DNA from: Pelagovum sp. HNIBRBA483
GTDB taxonomy: Bacteria > Pseudomonadota > Alphaproteobacteria > Rhodobacterales > Rhodobacteraceae
NCBI RefSeq assembly: GCF_040931995.1
Contig: NZ_CP162412.1
Coordinates: 1,674,001 to 1,738,000, forward strand
Direction: 5' to 3'
DNA: 64,000 bases
Under the pieces are notes generated by a model, which worked only from the letters and a program-made list of their open reading frames with translations, searched no databases and was not told the origin of the DNA. A program made the translations under genes and the position numbers. Below are positions 29,467 through 38,057 of this stretch, piece after piece (positions within the stretch are counted from its first letter, which is position 1; every line of letters begins with the position of its first letter).

Positions 29467-30942
29467 CTATTTCAGGAACCCGAAGAACTCGGGCACTGCC
29501 AAGGACAATGCCGGAATGTAGGTGATCATAAAGATCACGACGATTTCGATGGCCAAGAACGGTAGAATGGTCTTGGCGATGGTTTCCACCTTTTCGCCGC
29601 TGACCGCACTGGCCACGAATAAGATCAGCCCCATTGGTGGGGTTGCCAGTCCCACCGTAAGGTTGACGCTCATGATGATCGCGAAATGGACGGGATGAAC
29701 GCCCAGCTCGATAAAGATCGGCGCGAGGATCGGTCCGAGGATGATGATCGCAGGCCCAGCATCAAGGAACATGCCGATGATGAACAACAGGATGTTAATC
29801 AGGAACAGCAAGATCAACGGGTTGTCAGTGAGCGAGATCACCCATTCCGCCAGCGTCTCAGGCAGGTGCGACAGGCCTACGACCGCCTTGAACGCCATCG
29901 CGGCGCCCACGAGCAGCAGCACAACCGCGCTTGTCATCGCCGCGCGAGACAGTACGGCGGGGAAGTCTTTGAGCTTCATCGTGCGCAGAACGAAGAGCGA
30001 GATGACGAACGCGTAGCCGACGGCAACGGCGGAAGCCTCGGTCGGGGTGAATACGCCGCCCAAGATGCCGCCGAGGATCAGAACCGGCGTTTGCAGCGGC
30101 AGGACCGCCCGCTTGCCGGTGAGACGGAACGCAGGCGAGACAACACGGCGCAAGGCGATCAGGGCGAAATGGGCCACGATCAGAGCGCCGAGGAACACGG
30201 CCCAACGGCTCGTGGTGCTTGCTTCCTCTGCCAGCGGCCAGACCAGATAAACAAAACCGCCGAGGTTGAGCCGCGCGAGCACGAAGCTTAGCCAGTATTC
30301 CGGCGCCTTGAGCGGGGTATCATCCAGCTCGACCTTTTTCGCGGCGGGCAGTTCATATTTATCGGCCAGCAGCCGCACCATGACCATGAGGCCGATGCCA
30401 ACCATCAAGCCGGGGATGATGCCGCCGAGGAACAGGGCCGCGACGCTCTCGCCCATCACATAGGCGTAGATGATCATAATGCCCGAAGGCGGAATGATCG
30501 GTCCGATGACGGAAGATGCAGCGGTGATCGCGGCGGCGAAGCGGCGGGTGTAGCCTTCCTTCTCCATCGCGGGGATAAGCATCGAGCCGAGCGCAGAGGT
30601 ATCCGCCACGGCAGAACCGGAAAGGCCCGCGAAAAGAATGGATGACAGGATGTTCACCTGCGCCAAACCGCCACGCAGATGGCCCATCAGCGCTTGAGAG
30701 AATTGGACAAGGCGGGTGGTGATGCCACCGCGGTTCATCAGCTCGCCCGCGAGCATGAAGAACGGAATCGCCATCAGGGGAAAGCTGTCCATCCCGTTGT
30801 AAACATTGCGATAAAGCAAGTTCCAGTCGCGGGTGGAATCGGTGATCAGCAACAAGATACCGGGTGACGCCAGCATCGCGAAGAATACCGGCATACCGAT
30901 CAGTAGTAAGACGAGGAAAAGCGGAAGAAACCAAACGAGCAT
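29467..30942 (-). CDS. dctM: TRAP transporter large permease DctM
   Basis: DctM is the ion-coupled transport subunit. The 491-aa protein has about 12-13 transmembrane segments and DctM-family motifs including PFFMLAGELMNRGG, SGSAVADTSALGS and PPSGIMIIYAYV, then GLATPPMGLILF near the C-terminus. Around residues 200-280 there is an extended, more charged insertion before the second half. The start at 30942 has GGAG upstream and lies four bases after the dctQ stop. It is co-transcribed with dctQ and dctP. Confidence 0.94.
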   Translation of the reverse strand: MLVWFLPLFLVLLLIGMPVFFAMLASPGILLLITDSTRDWNLLYRNVYNGMDSFPLMAIPFFMLAGELMNRGGITTRLVQFSQALMGHLRGGLAQVNILSSILFAGLSGSAVADTSALGSMLIPAMEKEGYTRRFAAAITAASSVIGPIIPPSGIMIIYAYVMGESVAALFLGGIIPGLMVGIGLMVMVRLLADKYELPAAKKVELDDTPLKAPEYWLSFVLARLNLGGFVYLVWPLAEEASTTSRWAVFLGALIVAHFALIALRRVVSPAFRLTGKRAVLPLQTPVLILGGILGGVFTPTEASAVAVGYAFVISLFVLRTMKLKDFPAVLSRAAMTSAVVLLLVGAAMAFKAVVGLSHLPETLAEWVISLTDNPLILLFLINILLFIIGMFLDAGPAIIILGPILAPIFIELGVHPVHFAIIMSVNLTVGLATPPMGLILFVASAVSGEKVETIAKTILPFLAIEIVVIFMITYIPALSLAVPEFFGFLK

Positions 30943-30946
30943 AGCG

Positions 30947-31522
30947 TTACTCCGCCGACATGACACGTTGGTCAGGGACATCGCCGTAATCGACATCGCT
31001 GAACAGCATGTGAAGGTTTTTGAGGATCATTTCTACGTTCACGATGATCATGCCAATGAAACCGACGTAAACGGACATATACATCCAAGCGAGTTTCAGG
31101 CGGATCGGATCGCCGCCGATCAGGTTCAACGGAACTTTAAGCGAGCTGGAATTGAACAGCCAGCCGGAATTGATGTGCTTGAGGCCGAGTTGCATGGCGA
31201 TCATCAGCACACCAAAGGAAATGACAAGGATCACGAGGTTAAGGATCAACCCTGCCCTGCGGCCGAGCATATCACGGAACATATCAATCGAGACGAAACC
31301 GCCCCAGCGATAGGCAGACGGCGCCATGAAACCTGTCATCCACAGCATGCAAAAGCGCGCGGCTTCATCGGGCCATGCTTGGGCGTTGTTCAACACATAC
31401 CGGAAAAAGACCTGAATCAGGATCACGATCACCATCACGGCAATCGCACCCGTTGCGATCCATCTCCCGAGCCGCAACCCATAAGTGATCACGAGCTCTA
31501 GTGGGCTGATAATCACATGCAT
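30947..31522 (-). CDS. dctQ: TRAP transporter small permease DctQ
   Basis: DctQ pairs with DctM in the inner membrane. The 191-aa protein has four transmembrane helices and the family segment RYVLNNAQAWPDEAARFCMLWMTG at about residues 42-65. The ATG at 31522 has GAGG eight bases upstream; the open frame extends into the deoR promoter region but that part is not used. It is the first gene of the TRAP operon, divergent from deoR over 202 bp containing ATTCGA repeats (31629 and 31643) and the deoR operator. Confidence 0.92.
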   Translation of the reverse strand: MHVIISPLELVITYGLRLGRWIATGAIAVMVIVILIQVFFRYVLNNAQAWPDEAARFCMLWMTGFMAPSAYRWGGFVSIDMFRDMLGRRAGLILNLVILVISFGVLMIAMQLGLKHINSGWLFNSSSLKVPLNLIGGDPIRLKLAWMYMSVYVGFIGMIIVNVEMILKNLHMLFSDVDYGDVPDQRVMSAE

Positions 31523-31689
31523 CGGCGTAGCCTCATGCTTCCCTCCCAAAAAGCGCGCCCTTTTTCGGCGTCTGGGATGATCCTGTGAGACTTTTCCCGT
31601 TCGCGCAAGCCGCACGTTCACTCTTGCCATTCGAAAAGCGAGATTCGATAGCGCAATCGGCGCGTTCCTTTCTTTACAAAGGGTAAAAT

Positions 31690-31715
31690 TTTTCGTTTTA
31701 ATCGAAAAACGAAAA
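31690..31715. promoter_or_regulatory. Probable DeoR operator at the deoR start
   Basis: TTTTCGTTTT (31690-31699) and AAAACGAAAA (31706-31715) form a perfect inverted repeat with 10-base arms and a six-base spacer. It ends nine bases before the deoR ATG and overlaps its ribosome-binding site, which suggests autorepression. A related site lies in front of the kinase operon. Confidence 0.7.
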
Positions 31716-31724
31716 GGATGCCCC

Positions 31725-32483
31725 ATGTCAAACGCGAAGCGACACGAGCAAATTCTGACATTATTGACTCATCAGGGCCGCGCATCCGTTGAGGAAATCG
31801 CAACCGCAATCGGACGGACACCGCAGACGATACGCCGTGACCTGACGGAACTGGCCGGTCAGAACAAGATCGTTCGTTATCATGGCGGCGCATCCCTTCT
31901 GGCGGGGATCGAATATACCGGCTATGAGGCCCGCCAGAAGATCGCCGCCGAACAGAAGGCTCGGATCGGGGCGGCTTGTGCGGCGCTGATCCCCAATAAC
32001 GTGGCGCTGATGATAAATTCAGGCACCACGACCGCTGCCGTGGCGCGGGCGCTTTCCGGCCATACTGGCCTGCGGGTTGTGACGGATTCAGTCAAAATAT
32101 CCCATGAGATATGCGGTTATTCCGGTGTCGAGGTTATGGTACCCGGGGGGCGGGTGCGCCCCTCGGATGGCGCTATTGTCGGCCACCATGCGATTGAGTT
32201 CCTCTCCCAGTTCCGGCCCGATTTTGCAATCATCGGGGCCTCGGCGATTGCGCGAGACGGGGCATTGTTGGATTACGACATCGCGGAAGTCGCAGTGGCA
32301 CGCGCCATGATCGCGCATGCGCGCAATGTGATCTTGTGCGTGGACAGCGCGAAGTTCAATAAGATGGCACCCGTTCGGGTGGCGGGACTGGCCGAGGTCG
32401 ATGTGATGGTGACAGACACGCGCTGCTCGGAAGTCTTGCGACAAATGTGTCAGGCAGAGCGCGTAAAAGTGATTGAAGCATAG
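31725..32483 (+). CDS. DeoR/GlpR family sugar-catabolism repressor
   Basis: The 252-aa protein has the DeoR N-terminal helix-turn-helix (residues about 5-55; RHEQILTLLTHQGRASVEEIA, then TPQTIRRDLTEL) and the C-terminal sugar-phosphate-binding DeoRC domain with NSGTTTAAVARAL and DSAKFNK. DeoR proteins commonly sense the phosphorylated sugar of the pathway they control. It sits between the TRAP operon (divergent) and the kinase-aldolase-isomerase operon (same direction), with matching operators before itself and before the kinase. This makes it the likely repressor of the whole locus. Confidence 0.93.
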   Translation: MSNAKRHEQILTLLTHQGRASVEEIATAIGRTPQTIRRDLTELAGQNKIVRYHGGASLLAGIEYTGYEARQKIAAEQKARIGAACAALIPNNVALMINSGTTTAAVARALSGHTGLRVVTDSVKISHEICGYSGVEVMVPGGRVRPSDGAIVGHHAIEFLSQFRPDFAIIGASAIARDGALLDYDIAEVAVARAMIAHARNVILCVDSAKFNKMAPVRVAGLAEVDVMVTDTRCSEVLRQMCQAERVKVIEA

Positions 32484-32494
32484 TTTCGATAATA

Positions 32495-32510
32495 TTTTCG
32501 TTTCGAAAAA
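32495..32510. promoter_or_regulatory. Second candidate DeoR operator, before the kinase operon
   Basis: TTTTCG, three bases, CGAAAA is an inverted repeat that shares the half-site TTTTCGTTT with the operator at 31690. It lies about 155 bp before the kinase start and 12 bp after the deoR stop, in the promoter region of the catabolic operon. Confidence 0.5.
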
Positions 32511-32663
32511 TTACTGAAAATAACGATCACAGTAGCGGTTCGGACGCTTGGAACTGCTCGGGCGCTCGCGTTTAATGCGTGGTGACATGGCCCAGAACAC
32601 CGAGACACCAGTGCGCGACGCGAAACATCCAATTTTGGCTTCATCAGCTGGCCGGAGGCAGGA

Positions 32664-33554
32664 ATGACCTGCGTTTATGTGGTGGGTGTTGCGGTGGTGG
32701 ATTATGTGTTCACGGTGGCCGATTTCCCAAGCGGGGCAGAGAAATACCGTGCCGAGCATGCAACTGTCGTTGGCGGCGGATGCGGCGCAAATGCTGCGGT
32801 AGCGATTGCGCGACTAGGCGGGACGGCGCTGCTCGCCGCGCGGTTGGGCGGCGACTCGGTTGGTGAGGCGATTCTCTCCGATTTGCGGCGGGAAGGCGTC
32901 AATGTGAGCCATTGCGACCGGACGGGGGAGATTTCTTCGTTTTCATCCGTTTTGGTGAATGGCGAAGGCGAACGGCAGATTGTGAATTTTCGCGGCGCGG
33001 GGCTGGTGGAAAGCACCGGACATCTGGCCCCTCCCCCCGAAACGCACGCGATATTGGCTGACACTCGTTGGAGCGCTGGCGCGCTTGCAGCGATGGAAAC
33101 AGCGCGAGAGCGCGGCATTCCGGGCGTTCTCGATATTGAGGCACCAGCAGAGCGCGCGCCGTTTGATGCGGCGAGCCATCTGGCCTTTTCCGAGCAGGGA
33201 TTGGCGCATTTTCATCCCGACCTGTCACCAGAGGAAGCGATCACGCAGATCGCCGCGACACATGGCGGCTGGGTGTGCGTAACGCGCGGTGCGGATGGGG
33301 TGAATTACTGTGGCCCAGATGGCGCCGGGCATATCCCGGCCTACAAGGTAGAGACAGTCGATACGCTTGGCGCAGGGGACGTGTGGCACGGAGCTTTTGC
33401 CATGCGGCTCGGCGAAGGCGCGGACGAGATTTCAGCGGTACGATTCGCCAACGCGGTATCGGCCATCAAATGTACACGGCGCGGCGGGCGCAGCGGCACA
33501 CCGACACGCGCCGAAACCGACGCATTCATCAAGGAGACAGGGCCATTCAACTGA
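32664..33554 (+). CDS. PfkB family carbohydrate kinase
   Basis: The 296-aa protein belongs to the ribokinase/PfkB family, with the N-terminal glycine pair in VGGGCGANAAVA and the C-terminal ATP-site motif DTLGAGDVWHGAF containing the catalytic Asp. GGAGG precedes the ATG at 32664. It is the first gene of a tight operon whose next genes encode a LacD-type aldolase and a FucI-type isomerase, so it most likely phosphorylates a ketose before aldol cleavage. Tagatose-6-phosphate kinase (LacC) and sulfofructose kinase (YihV) are both in this family. Confidence 0.9.
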   Translation: MTCVYVVGVAVVDYVFTVADFPSGAEKYRAEHATVVGGGCGANAAVAIARLGGTALLAARLGGDSVGEAILSDLRREGVNVSHCDRTGEISSFSSVLVNGEGERQIVNFRGAGLVESTGHLAPPPETHAILADTRWSAGALAAMETARERGIPGVLDIEAPAERAPFDAASHLAFSEQGLAHFHPDLSPEEAITQIAATHGGWVCVTRGADGVNYCGPDGAGHIPAYKVETVDTLGAGDVWHGAFAMRLGEGADEISAVRFANAVSAIKCTRRGGRSGTPTRAETDAFIKETGPFN

Positions 33555-33583
33555 CATCAGGAAAGCTATGGGGCCTGCGCAGA

Positions 33584-34570
33584 ATGGCTGATGCGCGGGG
33601 AATTTTCAAAATGACGGCAGTGGATCAGCGCCCGCCGATCAAGGGGCCGATTGCCAAGCACCTTGGCGTGGAGCAGGCACCTTGGGATCAGGTGGCGCGG
33701 TTCAAACGGCTGTTGGTAGAGACGTTGCAGGACCAATCCACGGCGATGCTCTTGGACCCGCATTACGCGATCCCGCACGGGATCGATGCGCTCTCCCCCA
33801 CCAAGGGGCTGATCGTGACGTTGGAGGATTCGCTGTTTGAAGAGCAGGACGGCGGGCGACTTTCGGCAAATATCGACGATTGGTCGGTGGAAAAGATCAA
33901 GCGGATGGGCGGCGACGCGGTGAAGGTGCTGGCGTGGTATCGCCCTGATGCCGATGCCAGTGTCTGCCAAGCGCAGCAGGATTATGTGAAGCGGATTGGC
34001 GAGGCTTGTGCAAAGTTCGACATCCCTTTCCTGTTTGAATTGCTGGTCTATCCGCTGGCGAAGGACGCGCATCAAACCAAAGATTACATCGAGATGCAGG
34101 GCAAAAAGGCGGATGACGTGCTTGGCTCTGTAGAAGAATTTGCGAAGCCCGATTACGGGGTGGATGTGTTCAAGCTCGAAAGCCCCGTGAATGCGGCGGA
34201 TGCGGATGGTTCAGCGGCGGTGCAGGCAGTGTTTGACGAAATGGGCCGTTTGGCGGGCAGACCGTGGGTGATGCTCTCCGCAGGGGCAGGCAAGCCGGAA
34301 TTCAAAGCGGTGCTGGAGCATGCTTTTGCGGCGGGTGCTTCGGGCTTTTTGGCGGGGCGCGCGATCTGGCTGGATGCGTTCAACCATTACCCCGATTGGG
34401 ACGCGATCGAACGTGACCTGCGGGATGGGGCGAGCAGCTACATGCAGGAGATCTCTGACCTTGCGGACCAGCAAGCGGCAGCGTGGCAAAGCCATGCCTG
34501 TTATGGCGCGGGTGGTGCGCGGTTCTTGCCGGATGATGCAAGCTTCCGGCATCAGTATTCGGGGTTTTAG
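33584..34570 (+). CDS. LacD-type class I aldolase (tagatose-1,6-bisphosphate / sulfofructose-phosphate aldolase family)
   Basis: The protein has a DeoC/LacD TIM-barrel: AVDQR near the N-terminus, LLDPHYAIP, FELLVY (catalytic Glu), the Schiff-base Lys in VDVFKLESP near residue 197, MLSAGAG, and ASGFLAGRAIW. Such enzymes split ketose phosphates to DHAP plus an aldehyde. Similarity to LacD begins before the first ATG, in LTSGK...LRRM, pointing to a start at ATT 33545, which has GGAG eight bases upstream and overlaps the kinase stop; 33584 is the first standard start. Motif layout is closer to LacD than to YihT. Confidence 0.88.
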   Translation: MADARGIFKMTAVDQRPPIKGPIAKHLGVEQAPWDQVARFKRLLVETLQDQSTAMLLDPHYAIPHGIDALSPTKGLIVTLEDSLFEEQDGGRLSANIDDWSVEKIKRMGGDAVKVLAWYRPDADASVCQAQQDYVKRIGEACAKFDIPFLFELLVYPLAKDAHQTKDYIEMQGKKADDVLGSVEEFAKPDYGVDVFKLESPVNAADADGSAAVQAVFDEMGRLAGRPWVMLSAGAGKPEFKAVLEHAFAAGASGFLAGRAIWLDAFNHYPDWDAIERDLRDGASSYMQEISDLADQQAAAWQSHACYGAGGARFLPDDASFRHQYSGF

Positions 34571-34572
34571 CC

Positions 34573-35949
34573 ATGAAAATCGGCATTCTTCCTTTGGGAC
34601 GCCCGACCTTTGACGTCCCCTTTGCGGAGGAGAACCTTGCCGCAATGCTCGCCGCACTGGATGGCAGCGGGCATGAGATCATCGGCCCGCGGGGGCTGTT
34701 GTTTGACGGCACGGCGACGCGGGCGGCGATTGCAGAGCTGAAGGCCGCGGAGATTGACTTCCTGTTGCTCCTGCAAGTGACCTTTACCGATGCCTCAATG
34801 ACAGTTGAGGCGGCGGCGGCGCTCGATATGGATATGGGGATTTGGGCAATACCAGAGCCGCGTATCGGCGGCAGGTTGCGGTTGAACTCCTTCTGCGGGC
34901 TTAATCTGGCAAGCCATGCGCTAGGGCTGAACGGGCGGCGGTTTTCGTGGCTCTATGCCGACCCGAAGAGCGATATTGCCGCTGACTTGTCGGCGCTGCT
35001 GGCTGGTGAGCGGGAAGCGGGCCGGTTGGAAGGCAAAGCAGCTGGTGACGGTTCCGCGGAGGCGGCGGCGCTGGTCGCGCGGATTTCGGGGCGGCGGATC
35101 GCGCGGCTGGGGGCGCATCCGGACGGGTTTGATACCTGCGCGTATGATGCGGAGAATCTGAAGGCGCTGGCAGGCGTGGAGGTGGATGCGCTGGAATTGG
35201 AGGCGCTCTTTGACGAAGGGCGCGCGGCGAATGCGGCTGATGTTGCAGTTCTGCGCGAAACCGTTGCCGCGCAGGGACTGGAAGAGGTTGACCAAACCGA
35301 GCTGGACCGCTCGCTGCGGCTGAAGCTGGCGTTGGATGCGATCCGTGCGCGGGGGGCTTATGATGCCTTCGCAATCCGGTGCTGGCCCGAAACCTTTACC
35401 GAATATGGCGGCGCGGTGTGTGGGCCTGTCTCCTTGATGGGAGAAGCGCGGGTGCCTTGCGCCTGTGAGGCGGATGTCTATGGCGCGCTGACGCAGATGA
35501 TCTTGCAGGAAGCCTGCGGAAGTGCAGTTTTCCTTACCGATCTGGTGGATATGGACAGCGCGGATAACACGGGCGTGGTGTGGCATTGCGGGCAAGCGCC
35601 GCTTTCCATGCTGGCGGAAGGGGATGCGGCGGAGGCCACGATCCATACCAACCGGAAGATGCCTTTGCTTTTCGAATTCCCGCTGAAACCGGGGCGGGTG
35701 ACGTTCATGCGGATCAGTCAGGCTTTTGGCACGCCGAAGATGGTGCTGTCGGGTGGCGAAATGCTGGACAGGCCGAAATCCTTTACCGGAACATCGGGTG
35801 TTGTGCGGTTCGACCGTGCCGCATCTGCGGTGCTGGACGATCTGATCGACAGCGGATTGGAGCATCATATGGCGCTGGCTTACGGCGAGCACCGCCCTAC
35901 CCTTTGCGCAGTGGCGGCCGAGATGGGCCTGCCCGTTCTGGAGCTTTAA
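34573..35949 (+). CDS. L-fucose/L-arabinose isomerase family protein
   Basis: The 458-aa protein resembles the FucI/AraA fold: an N-terminal ligand domain (GILPLGRPTFDVPF), and in the C-terminal half RCWPETFTEYG, ACEADVYGALT (metal-site Glu) and DLVDMDSADNTGVVWHCG (Asp and His). These Mn-dependent enzymes interconvert aldose and ketose. It begins two bases after the aldolase stop. With the kinase and aldolase it would supply the ketose substrate of the pathway. The particular sugar is not evident; it is shorter than E. coli FucI (591 aa) and nearer the compact archaeal/alphaproteobacterial group. Confidence 0.82.
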   Translation: MKIGILPLGRPTFDVPFAEENLAAMLAALDGSGHEIIGPRGLLFDGTATRAAIAELKAAEIDFLLLLQVTFTDASMTVEAAAALDMDMGIWAIPEPRIGGRLRLNSFCGLNLASHALGLNGRRFSWLYADPKSDIAADLSALLAGEREAGRLEGKAAGDGSAEAAALVARISGRRIARLGAHPDGFDTCAYDAENLKALAGVEVDALELEALFDEGRAANAADVAVLRETVAAQGLEEVDQTELDRSLRLKLALDAIRARGAYDAFAIRCWPETFTEYGGAVCGPVSLMGEARVPCACEADVYGALTQMILQEACGSAVFLTDLVDMDSADNTGVVWHCGQAPLSMLAEGDAAEATIHTNRKMPLLFEFPLKPGRVTFMRISQAFGTPKMVLSGGEMLDRPKSFTGTSGVVRFDRAASAVLDDLIDSGLEHHMALAYGEHRPTLCAVAAEMGLPVLEL

Positions 35950-35953
35950 CAAA

Positions 35954-37045
35954 ATGATAAGATACGGATTTGTCGGCGCGGGAATGATGGCGCAGGAGCA
36001 TATGCGTAATATTGCTTTGATCGACGGTGCATGTGTGACTGCCTATGCCGATCCCAACGAGGGGATGCGGGGTTTGTCGGCACAATTGGTGCCGGAGGCG
36101 CAGGGCTTTGCCGATTATAAGGACATGCTGTCAGCCGATCTGTGCGATGTGTACATGGTGGCAAGCCCGAACGATCACCATCACGCCGCGATGCTGGACC
36201 TTTTGCCGACGGGCAAACCTATCTTGTGTGAGAAGCCTGTTTGCACAACCGGCGAAAATGCGCGCGATTTGCTGCAGCGGGCTGAGGGGCGCGCCGCGCC
36301 TGTTTGGGTGGCGATGGAATACCGCTACATGCCGCCCGCGCAGCGCCTTTTGGCGGAGATAAAGGCAGGGCGCATCGGCACGCCGCAGATGTTTGCGATC
36401 CGTGAGCATCGCTTCCCGTTCCTTGATAAGGTGGATGCATGGAACCGTTTCTCGGCCCGCACGGGCGGAACGATGGTCGAGAAATGCTGCCATTTCTGGG
36501 ACTTGATGCGCCTCGTGTTAGAGTGCGATCCGGTACGGATTTACTGCTCCGGCGCGATGAATGTGAACCATCAAGGAGAACTTTACGAAGGGCGCAAGCC
36601 GGACATCATCGACAATGCCTATGCTGTCGTGGATTTCGAGAGCGGCGCGCGGGGGATGTTGGACCTGTGCATGTTTGCCGAGGGCTCATATTGGCAAGAA
36701 TTGTTGACCGTGACCGGCGAGAAGGCGCGAATCGAGGCGCGGGTACCCGGCCCTGCCCGTTTCTCTGCCGATAAGAAGGAACGCCATTCGGAGATCTGTA
36801 TTTCGGACCGCGCGACCTTGCGGGAGAAAACGTTTGAGGTTGAAGTGGATGCGTCGATCCTGCAAGCAGGCGATCATCATGGTTCGACCTTCTTCCAGCA
36901 TCAGAAATTTGTCGAACTGGTACGCAGCGGCAAGGGAACGCCGGAGGTGAGCCTGAAAGACGGATTATGGGCCGTGATCATCGGTGAAGCGGCAGAAGAG
37001 AGCGCCCGCACCGGACATGCCATCGACCTGAAGGGGCGTATTTAA
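35954..37045 (+). CDS. Gfo/Idh/MocA family NAD(P)-dependent oxidoreductase
   Basis: The 363-aa protein has an N-terminal Rossmann fold (YGFVGAGMMAQEH at residues about 3-15), the CEKPV motif with catalytic Lys, and a C-terminal alpha/beta domain with the conserved His segment around GGTMVEKCCHFWDLMR. Members oxidise sugars, inositols or sugar derivatives at one carbon. It lies four bases after the isomerase and its stop overlaps the next start (TAATG). In this operon it may oxidise or epimerise the incoming sugar; exact role unknown. Confidence 0.88.
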   Translation: MIRYGFVGAGMMAQEHMRNIALIDGACVTAYADPNEGMRGLSAQLVPEAQGFADYKDMLSADLCDVYMVASPNDHHHAAMLDLLPTGKPILCEKPVCTTGENARDLLQRAEGRAAPVWVAMEYRYMPPAQRLLAEIKAGRIGTPQMFAIREHRFPFLDKVDAWNRFSARTGGTMVEKCCHFWDLMRLVLECDPVRIYCSGAMNVNHQGELYEGRKPDIIDNAYAVVDFESGARGMLDLCMFAEGSYWQELLTVTGEKARIEARVPGPARFSADKKERHSEICISDRATLREKTFEVEVDASILQAGDHHGSTFFQHQKFVELVRSGKGTPEVSLKDGLWAVIIGEAAEESARTGHAIDLKGRI

Positions 37046-38043
37046 TGACCGAAGTGTTCGGAAAAACCACCAGCGGCGAAGATGTTCATCGCGTGGTGCT
37101 GGAGGCCGGCGGCCTGCAAGCGAGTGTGATTACATGGGGTGCCGTTTTGCAGGACTTGCGGCTGGCAGGGCATGCGCCCGCCTTGGTCTTGGGGCTGCCA
37201 CGGTTCGACGATTATCCAGTACATTCGCCCTATTTCGGTGCCTTAGCGGGGCGTTGCGCGAACCGTATTGGCGGCGCGGCGTTCGAGCTGGATGGAAAGC
37301 ACTATGAGCTGGACGCCAACTTCCTTGGCAAACATCAGTTGCATGGCGGCAGCGTGGGGTGCGGCAAGCGCAACTGGACGCTCGGAGGTTATGACAAACG
37401 CAGCGCCCAGCTGACGCTTGAAATGGCCGATGGCGATATGGGCTTCCCCGGCGATCTGTCGGTGCAGCTGACCTATACGCTGCTTGACGGTGGGGTGCTG
37501 GATATTGACATCAAGGCGACCACCAACGCGCCGACCTTGTGTAATTTCGCGCATCACAGCTATTTCAACCTTGATGGCAGTGCCTCGATCCTCGATCACA
37601 AATTGCAGATGGCGGCTGAAGGCTTTTTGCCGGTGGATGGGGAGCTGATCCCGACCGGCGAAGTGACGCCCGTTGCGGGAACACCGTTTGATTTCCGTTC
37701 CGGCCAATCGGTGCGCGTTGCCAGCGAGAGCGGGCTGTTGGATCATAACTTTTGCCTTTCCGAGCGCGCAGGAGCGATACGCCCTGTAGCGACGCTTTCG
37801 AGCGCGGCATCGGGCGTGGAGATGGAAATTCGCACGACCGAGGCGGGGCTTCAGGTTTACGACGGGGCGAAGCTGGATGTGCAGCCCTTGGGGCTGGACG
37901 GGCAGGCAATGGGCAAGCATGGAGGAATCGCGCTTGAGCCGCAGTGCTGGCCGGATGCCATTCATCATCCGCACTTCCCGCAGGCGGTGTTGCGACCGGG
38001 TAAGCAATATCACCAGCACTCGCAATTTGCGTTTTCCAAATAG
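37045..38043 (+). CDS. Aldose 1-epimerase (mutarotase) family protein
   Basis: The 332-aa protein belongs to the GalM family, interconverting alpha and beta anomers. It shows RCANRIGGAAFELDG, the LHGG segment (catalytic His), NFAHHSYFNLDG (second catalytic His), and the C-terminal ALEPQCWPDAIHHP with the catalytic Glu. Its start overlaps the oxidoreductase stop. A mutarotase in the operon supports a free aldose as the incoming substrate. In E. coli the sulfoquinovose locus also encodes a family member, YihR. Confidence 0.92.
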   Translation: MTEVFGKTTSGEDVHRVVLEAGGLQASVITWGAVLQDLRLAGHAPALVLGLPRFDDYPVHSPYFGALAGRCANRIGGAAFELDGKHYELDANFLGKHQLHGGSVGCGKRNWTLGGYDKRSAQLTLEMADGDMGFPGDLSVQLTYTLLDGGVLDIDIKATTNAPTLCNFAHHSYFNLDGSASILDHKLQMAAEGFLPVDGELIPTGEVTPVAGTPFDFRSGQSVRVASESGLLDHNFCLSERAGAIRPVATLSSAASGVEMEIRTTEAGLQVYDGAKLDVQPLGLDGQAMGKHGGIALEPQCWPDAIHHPHFPQAVLRPGKQYHQHSQFAFSK

Positions 38044-38057
38044 GGTTGGGGCGCGGA

